This document shows positions 59,149 through 64,000 of a stretch of 64,000 nt of DNA, piece by piece (positions within the stretch are counted from its first letter, which is position 1; every line of letters starts with the position of its first letter). The translations under genes were made by a program, and so were the position numbers. The stretch comes from Nocardioides alkalitolerans (lineage in GTDB: Bacteria > Actinomycetota > Actinomycetes > Propionibacteriales > Nocardioidaceae): the NCBI GenBank assembly GCA_038184435.1, contig CP116227.1, positions 2,447,501 through 2,511,500 of the forward strand, written 5' to 3'. The notes beneath the pieces are model-generated. The model saw only the letters and a program-made list of their open reading frames with translations, ran no database searches and was not told where the DNA came from.

Positions 59149-60398
59149 TCCACGCCGTCGACCGGTGACCCTCGTCGCCGGCGGGCCCCCAGCTCGCCGG
59201 CGACGAGGATCGCCACCACCGTCCACAGGGGCACCGCCACCGTGGTGCGGAACGACGGGTTGTCGAAGAGGCTGATGACGGCGAAGCCCGCCAGCCCGAC
59301 ACCGGCGGCGATGCTCAGCGCGTCCCGCCGACGCGCCCCGCGCACGACCAGCACGGCGAGGACGACGGAGAGCGTCAGGGCCGCGAGCAGGCCCGGCAGC
59401 CCGGCCTCCACCAGCCAGGTCAGCCACAGGTTGTGGGAGTGGTAGAACCGCTGGTCACCCGGGATGCGCGCGTCGATGAACGGTCCCGAGCGGCCGAGGC
59501 CGACGCCCCACGGGTGCTCCCGCACCAGCTCCAGCGACACCCGCCAGACCTCCGTGCGCGGTCCCAGCGAGAAACGCGCCAGCAGGGTCCCGAAGGCCAC
59601 GGCGATGCCCGCCGCCACGCCCAGCGCGGAGCCCACCAGCGTGCGGGACGAGGGGTTCCGCAGCGCCAGCGCGGCCACCGTCAGGGCGACGAGGCTGACG
59701 AGGCCGCCCCGCGACAGCGTCATCACGAGGGCCGTGGTGCCCAGCGCGCCGAGGGCGATCGCCGCCGCCTGGGCCCACCGCCGCCCGACCCGCGGGCCGA
59801 GGGTGCCCCGCAGCGCGACGCACCCGACCGGCACGAGGAGCACCAGCACGGGCGCGAGCAGGTTCGGGTTGGTCAGCGTGCCGATCACCCGCACGGCCGT
59901 GACCGCGCGCTCGCAGCTGTCCGCCCCGCCGACGATCTCCGCGCGGCAGTAGCCCGTGTCGAGCCCCAGCACCCACTGCAGGACGGCCACGAGCGCGGTC
60001 GTCCCGACCGCTGCGGCCGCCGCCAGCGCGAGCACGGTGCGGCCGCGCCGCCAGGCGACCTGCACGCCGACGAGCAGGTAGAAGGCCAGCGCGAAGGCGA
60101 GGTGCGCCCAGAGGCGGCTCCCCCCGTGGCCGTTGATCCAGAAGGCCAGGACCCCCGCCCCCAGCCCAGCGGCGACGGCCAGGTCGAGCGGGGTGCGGAG
60201 CGCCCGCCGCGGCAGGCCGCCGCGGAGGAGCGCGAGCAGCCCGGCAGCGGAGAGCGCGGCCACCGGCGTGGCCGAGAGGCGGACGACGACGGTGGCGACG
60301 ACGACGAGGAGCGCGGCCCCCACGGCGACGACGAGGGCACCCCTCGTCGGGCGGATCGCTCCGGTCGGGACGGTCCGCGTGCGTTCGTCGGTCACCAC
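59103..60398 (-). CDS. O-antigen ligase/polymerase family membrane protein
   Basis: 431 residues, about eleven to twelve membrane helices. Wzy_C features: LSRGGLVSL, the loop HPWGVGLGRSGPF and YHSHNLWLTWLVEAGLPGL. Such proteins join or polymerise lipid-linked glycans at the outer face of the membrane. Adjacent GTGs at 60398 and 60395 are possible starts; no clear Shine-Dalgarno. The last 15 codons overlap the SDR gene on the other strand. No polysaccharide cluster surrounds it. Confidence 0.82.
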   Translation of the reverse strand: MVTDERTRTVPTGAIRPTRGALVVAVGAALLVVVATVVVRLSATPVAALSAAGLLALLRGGLPRRALRTPLDLAVAAGLGAGVLAFWINGHGGSRLWAHLAFALAFYLLVGVQVAWRRGRTVLALAAAAAVGTTALVAVLQWVLGLDTGYCRAEIVGGADSCERAVTAVRVIGTLTNPNLLAPVLVLLVPVGCVALRGTLGPRVGRRWAQAAAIALGALGTTALVMTLSRGGLVSLVALTVAALALRNPSSRTLVGSALGVAAGIAVAFGTLLARFSLGPRTEVWRVSLELVREHPWGVGLGRSGPFIDARIPGDQRFYHSHNLWLTWLVEAGLPGLLAALTLSVVLAVLVVRGARRRDALSIAAGVGLAGFAVISLFDNPSFRTTVAVPLWTVVAILVAGELGARRRRGSPVDGVDQGSTRLAPNANTSW

Positions 60399-60446
60399 GT
60401 CGAGCCATCCTGTCCGGTCCCCCAAGCGCTCACGCACCCGAGGGGG

Positions 60447-60452
60447 TAGAAC
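60447..60452 (+). promoter_or_regulatory. Putative -10 (TAGAAC) of a leaderless DUF402 transcript
   Basis: TAGAAC ends 6 nt before the ATG at 60459. Confidence 0.4.
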
Positions 60453-60458
60453 GGAGCC

Positions 60459-60989
60459 ATGACCCCGGCTGCCGGCGACGCGGTGCGCGTCGAGATGAGC
60501 AAGCACGGCGGAGCGCCCCACTGGCGCTACGACGCCGTGGTGCTGGGCTCCGACGCCGACGGGACCTGGCTCGGGGTGCCGGCCGGCACCCACCACGAGC
60601 GTCCCGGCGCCGCGTTCGACTCCGCCGTCGACAAGGTGGTGAGGATCACCGCCGAGCACCGGGTCGCGGCCCTCCTCGACGCCGGCCTCTGGTGCGACGT
60701 GTACGTCGACGTCGCCACCCCGCCGCGGTGGGACCTGACCGGACCGGTGCCGGTGCTGCGCTCCGTCGACCTCGACCTCGACGTCATCCGTCGCGCCGAC
60801 GGCACGGTGTTCGTCGACGACGAGGACGAGTTCGCCGACCACCGGGTGAGCCTCGGCTACCCCGACGACCTCGTCGCCGCCGCGGAGGCGTCGAGCGCCA
60901 CGACGTTCGCCGCCGTGCGCGACGGCGCGCCGCCGTTCGACCGCGCCACCGTGGCGCACTGGCTCGACGTGCTGCGGGCGCTCCGGTGA
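60459..60989 (+). CDS. DUF402 domain-containing protein
   Basis: 176 residues, beta-rich single-domain protein with conserved acidic residues of DUF402 (WCDVYVDVATPP...DLDLDVIRRADGTVFVDDEDEF). Some family members (FomD, nucleoside diphosphate-type) hydrolyse nucleotide phosphodiesters with a metal ion; here the substrate is unknown. GTGA overlap with the next gene. Confidence 0.85.
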   Translation: MTPAAGDAVRVEMSKHGGAPHWRYDAVVLGSDADGTWLGVPAGTHHERPGAAFDSAVDKVVRITAEHRVAALLDAGLWCDVYVDVATPPRWDLTGPVPVLRSVDLDLDVIRRADGTVFVDDEDEFADHRVSLGYPDDLVAAAEASSATTFAAVRDGAPPFDRATVAHWLDVLRALR

Positions 60990-61528
60990 GCGGCGGCACC
61001 CCGGGGCTGCCGGTCCACCTCCGCCCGCCGGACCGTCCCGGCCTGGTCCGCCTGCTCGAGTGCGTGGCGGTGCTCGGTGCCCTGCTGCTGGTGCTGGGCG
61101 GACCCGTGTGGTGGTTCATGCACGGCACGGCCGCCGGCTGGGCGGAGCAGCACGTCGTCGAGGTCTCCGTGCCGGCCGACGCGACCTGCCGCACCGGTCC
61201 CCCGCCCGGACGGCCCGTGACCTGCGAGGCCGCGTGGACGGCGTACGACGGCGGCACGCCGGTCACGGGCGAGGTCAGCAACCGGTACGGCGGGGACGAG
61301 CCCCGCCCGGGCGCGACCCTGGACGCGCGGGAGGTGCGGGCCGCCGGCTCGGACGGGGACGGCGGCCTCGCGTTCACGGGCTACCAGGCCGTGCTGCTGC
61401 GCTGGGCGCTGGTCGCGCCGTACCTGGCGGTCGGGGGCGGCGTGCTGCTCGTCGGCGCCGCGGTCGGGCTCGGGCGCCACGACCCGCGCTGGCGCTCGAC
61501 CCGGACCGACCTGCCTCCGCCGGGCTGA
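60986..61528 (+). CDS. Two-helix membrane protein, unknown function
   Basis: 180 residues: short Pro-rich N-terminus, membrane helix (LLECVAVLGALLLVLGGPVWWFM), an extracytoplasmic domain of about 90 residues with two cysteines (TCRTG, TCEAAW) that may pair, and a second helix (APYLAVGGGVLLVGAAVGL). GTG start inside the stop of the DUF402 gene. Family not recognised. A solo arm of the repeat core follows its stop. Confidence 0.75.
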   Translation: MSGGTPGLPVHLRPPDRPGLVRLLECVAVLGALLLVLGGPVWWFMHGTAAGWAEQHVVEVSVPADATCRTGPPPGRPVTCEAAWTAYDGGTPVTGEVSNRYGGDEPRPGATLDAREVRAAGSDGDGGLAFTGYQAVLLRWALVAPYLAVGGGVLLVGAAVGLGRHDPRWRSTRTDLPPPG

Positions 61529-61530
61529 CC

Positions 61531-61552
61531 GGGGAGGAAGAAAACGCGGACC
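61531..61552. repeat. Solo left arm of the repeat core (element D)
   Basis: GGGGAGGAAGAAAACGCGGA then CC, matching the left arms of cores A-C, 3 bp after a stop codon and between convergent genes. No right arm or CGACACGCCGA box follows; a remnant or minimal unit. Confidence 0.65.
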
Positions 61553-61569
61553 GGACCCGGCCGGCGGGC

Positions 61570-62910
61570 TCAGCGGCGACGCGCCGCCCGGGCCCGGAGC
61601 GGTCCGACGAGACGGGGGCCGGCCAGGCGGTTCTCGAGCCGGGCGGCCTCCCGCTTGAGGGGCTGGGCGACGTACTCCCCCAGGATCACGCCCGAGGCGA
61701 GGGCGACGGCCACCGACGCGGCCTGCACGAGGGCCAGCAGCCCGGGCGAGGTGGAGCCGCCGCCCTCGGCGAGCAGCGAGAGGCCGCGGTAGATCGTGAG
61801 CCCCGGCAGCATCGGCACGATCGCCGGCACGACGATGACCAGCGGCGGCACGCGCACCCGGCCGGCGACGCCATAGGCCACGAGGCCGATGCCGAAGGCG
61901 GCGATGCCCGCCGCCCAGACACGGCTGTCGGAGGCCTCCCGCACGGCGGAGTAGAGCAGGATCGCCAGCGACGCGACGACCGCGAGCGGCAGGATCGAGC
62001 GACGCGGGGCGTAGGTCGCGCCCGCGAAGGCCGCCGCGCAGACCGCGGAGCCCAGGGCGAGCATGCCGACGCCGACCCAGCCGGCGCGCCCGGGGTCGAC
62101 GTTGGTGATCTCGACCCCCACGACCGACGCCAGCGTGAGGCCCCCGCTGACGCCGGCGATGATGCCGGCCGTCGCGAGCAACGCCTCGAGGATCCGGGCG
62201 CTGGCGGTGACGTAGAACCCCGTGAGGGCGTCCTGGATCGCGCCCATGAACCCGATCCCGGCGAGCAGCATGATGATGTTGGCGGTGACCATCAGCGACA
62301 CGTCGACGTCGGGGACGACGGCGGCGATGCCCGTGGCCAGCACCGCGGCCACGAGCCCGCCGGCGACCTGGAGGTAGAACGTCGGGAGGCGGCGCCGCGC
62401 CATGGCGAGCTGCACCCGGTCGATGAGCACCGCGGCCACCAGCGCGAGGCCGACCACCACGAGGGACCCGCCGAGCTGCAGCGTCACCCCGGCGCACATG
62501 AACCCCCAGGCACCGGTGACGAGCCAGCGGGGCGAGCCGTGGCCCGACGAGACGATGCCCGCGAGGCGGGACCGCGCCTCGACGAGGTCGATCTCGTCGG
62601 TCAGCACGGCGGTCACCAGGCGGTCGACCTTGGTGAGGTCGTCGTAGTCGATGTCGCGCTGCTTCACCTGGCGGATCTGCACGATCGGGGGCTCACCCGG
62701 GTCGGCCTGGTAGGACATCGAGAGCGAGGTGAAGGTCACGTCGATCTCGGGGTGTCGCACGCCGAGGTGGCGGGCCAGCGACTGCATCGTGGCCGTCACG
62801 TCGGCGGCGCCCGCACCCGAGGAGAGCAGCACCTCCCCCACCCGCAGGCTGAGGTCCAGCGTGAGGTTGAGGGTCCGTGCGTCGAGGGATTCGGCAGCCA
62901 CGTCCCGCAT
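61570..62910 (-). CDS. Threonine/serine exporter (ThrE) family protein
   Basis: 446 residues. N-terminal cytosolic domain (DLSLRVGEVLLSSGAGAADVTATM...) followed by about ten helices, the fused ThrE_1/ThrE_2 layout of actinobacterial ThrE. The family segment VPPLVIVVPAIVPMLPGLTIYRG is present. Exports threonine and serine in Corynebacterium; the substrate here is inferred. ATG 62910 is chosen; the longer frame upstream crosses the divergent ligase gene. Confidence 0.87.
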   Translation of the reverse strand: MRDVAAESLDARTLNLTLDLSLRVGEVLLSSGAGAADVTATMQSLARHLGVRHPEIDVTFTSLSMSYQADPGEPPIVQIRQVKQRDIDYDDLTKVDRLVTAVLTDEIDLVEARSRLAGIVSSGHGSPRWLVTGAWGFMCAGVTLQLGGSLVVVGLALVAAVLIDRVQLAMARRRLPTFYLQVAGGLVAAVLATGIAAVVPDVDVSLMVTANIIMLLAGIGFMGAIQDALTGFYVTASARILEALLATAGIIAGVSGGLTLASVVGVEITNVDPGRAGWVGVGMLALGSAVCAAAFAGATYAPRRSILPLAVVASLAILLYSAVREASDSRVWAAGIAAFGIGLVAYGVAGRVRVPPLVIVVPAIVPMLPGLTIYRGLSLLAEGGGSTSPGLLALVQAASVAVALASGVILGEYVAQPLKREAARLENRLAGPRLVGPLRARAARRR

Positions 62911-62974
62911 GATGCCTGCCGCTCGCTCGCGGCCGAAACGGGCGTGGTGGGGGTTCCTGTGGTTGGCTCGTGCC

Positions 62975-64000
62975 GTGCGCATCGACTTCCGCGGATCGCC
63001 CCGCCCGACGCTCGGCGTCGAGTGGGAGCTGGCGCTCGTGGACCGGACCTCCCGCGACCTCGTCAGTCGGGCCCAGGAGGTGCTCACCACCGCCCACGGG
63101 CGGTTGGAGCAGCCCCACCTGCTGCACGCCGAGCTGCTCCGCAACACCGTCGAGCTGGTGACGGGGGTCTGCGACGACGTCGGCGAGGCGATGGCCGACC
63201 TGCGCACGACGTACGACGTCGTGGCCGCCGCCGCCGCGGAGCACGACGCCGACCTGTTCGGCGCGGGCACCCACCCCTTCGCCTCGTGGTCGACCCAGCA
63301 GCTGTCGCCGGGCCACCGCTACGAGGAGCTCATCAACCGCACCCAGTGGTGGGGGCGCCAGATGCTCATCTGGGGCGTGCACGTGCACGTCGGCCTGCCG
63401 GAGCAGGCCCGGGTGATGCCGGTGCTGTCGGCGCTGCTCACCTACTACCCCCACCTCCAGGCCCTCTCGGCGTCGTCGCCCGTCTGGGCGGGCACCGACA
63501 CCGGCTACGCCTCCAACCGCGCCCTCATGTTCCAGCAGCTGCCCACCGCGGGCCTGCCCTTCCAGTTCGAGCGCTGGGAGGAGTTCGAGGCCTTCGCGCA
63601 CGACCAGATGACCACCGGCGTCATCGACGACCTCTCGGAGATCCGCTGGGACGTGCGTCCCGCCAGCCACCTCGGCACCATCGAGAACCGTGTCTGCGAC
63701 GGCGTCTCCAACTTCGACGAGCTCGCCGCACTGACGGCGCTCGTGCACTGCCTCGTCGTCGACCTCGACACCCGGCTGGCCGCCGGCGAGACACTCACCG
63801 TGCTGCCGCCGTGGCACGTGCAGGAGAACAAGTGGCGCACTGCGCGCTACGGCCTCGACGCGATCATCATCCTCGACGCGGCCTCCAACGAGCGCCTCGT
63901 GACGGACGACCTCGACGACCTGCTGACCCGGCTCGAGCCCGTGGCGCGACGGCTCGGGTGCGCCGACGAGCTCCGCAGCGTCGCGGACATCCCCCGCCGC
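62975..64000 (+). CDS. Glutamate-cysteine ligase family 2 protein, C-terminus cut by window edge
   Basis: 342 codons present, open at the right edge. Begins MRIDFRGSPRPTLGVEWELAL with the GCS2 start motif GVEWELALVD, then WGVHVHVGLP and ENRVCDGVSNFDELAAL, typical of YbdK-type carboxylate-amine ligases. These form gamma-glutamyl or related amide bonds; in actinobacteria they may act in thiol or peptide synthesis, but many lack an assigned substrate. The GTG start has no Shine-Dalgarno; it is fixed by the conserved N-terminus and the 64-bp divergent gap to thrE. Confidence 0.85.
   Translation, partial: MRIDFRGSPRPTLGVEWELALVDRTSRDLVSRAQEVLTTAHGRLEQPHLLHAELLRNTVELVTGVCDDVGEAMADLRTTYDVVAAAAAEHDADLFGAGTHPFASWSTQQLSPGHRYEELINRTQWWGRQMLIWGVHVHVGLPEQARVMPVLSALLTYYPHLQALSASSPVWAGTDTGYASNRALMFQQLPTAGLPFQFERWEEFEAFAHDQMTTGVIDDLSEIRWDVRPASHLGTIENRVCDGVSNFDELAALTALVHCLVVDLDTRLAAGETLTVLPPWHVQENKWRTARYGLDAIIILDAASNERLVTDDLDDLLTRLEPVARRLGCADELRSVADIPRR

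Overview
The window is about 72% GC, with actinobacterial gene content and order: an mreBCD-mrdA-rodA cell-wall block, hemE divergent from a DUF3000 gene and an RNase D gene, an actinobacterial-type Mce operon, PucR regulators, GTG starts, 4-bp ATGA/GTGA gene overlaps and many starts with no Shine-Dalgarno sequence. A member of the Nocardioidaceae, most likely Nocardioides or a close relative, fits best. This is inferred from gene content, not from a marker-gene comparison.

Layout. 1-5479 (minus): cell elongation operon mreB-mreC-mreD-mrdA(PBP2)-rodA; rodA runs off the left edge. 5480-6148: a gene-free stretch filled by a composite repeat (element A). 6149-13652: an ABC-F ATPase, a MOSC protein, two SDR dehydrogenases, hemE, DUF3000 and RNase D. 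13656-35676: a large locus probably devoted to envelope lipid/hydrophobic-substrate handling: an orphan solute-binding lipoprotein, two PucR-type regulators, a degenerate P-type-ATPase-like membrane protein with no catalytic motifs, four exported proteins (two of them a very recent tandem duplicate), a YhgE-like membrane protein with a TetR regulator, a VanZ-like protein and a complete ten-gene mce operon. That operon opens with an unusual fusion of the Mce ATPase to a YrbE permease. 35719-40666: a small unknown gene, a second composite repeat (element B) and the HrpA helicase. 40697-43414: a small Pro/Gly-rich membrane protein divergent from an OmpR/histidine kinase pair. 43542-51201: ornithine aminotransferase, an aldehyde dehydrogenase/MHS transporter/hydroxyacid dehydrogenase operon, a LysR regulator and a second MHS transporter. 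51202-51502: a third repeat (element C). 51503-64000: two glycosyltransferases, an NrtR-like Nudix regulator with an operator inside its own promoter, an alpha/beta hydrolase, a TetR gene divergent from a flavin monooxygenase plus SDR, an O-antigen-ligase-like protein, a DUF402 protein, a small membrane protein, a ThrE-like exporter and a glutamate-cysteine ligase-like protein that runs off the right edge.

The most interesting signals are these. (1) A family of intergenic composite repeats lies just 3' of genes: 31-bp units in opposing arrays around a conserved core whose ends are complementary (AAAACGCGGAC ... GTCCGCGTTTT), at three loci, plus a solo core arm at a fourth. (2) TTGTCA-N6-TGACAA palindromes occur both in front of the exported-protein genes and in front of the mce operon, each followed by a GCGCCCC(C)AATTCG box, which suggests one regulon, possibly run by one of the two PucR paralogs. 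(3) The pseudo-P-type ATPase and the ATPase-permease fusion lie in the same locus.
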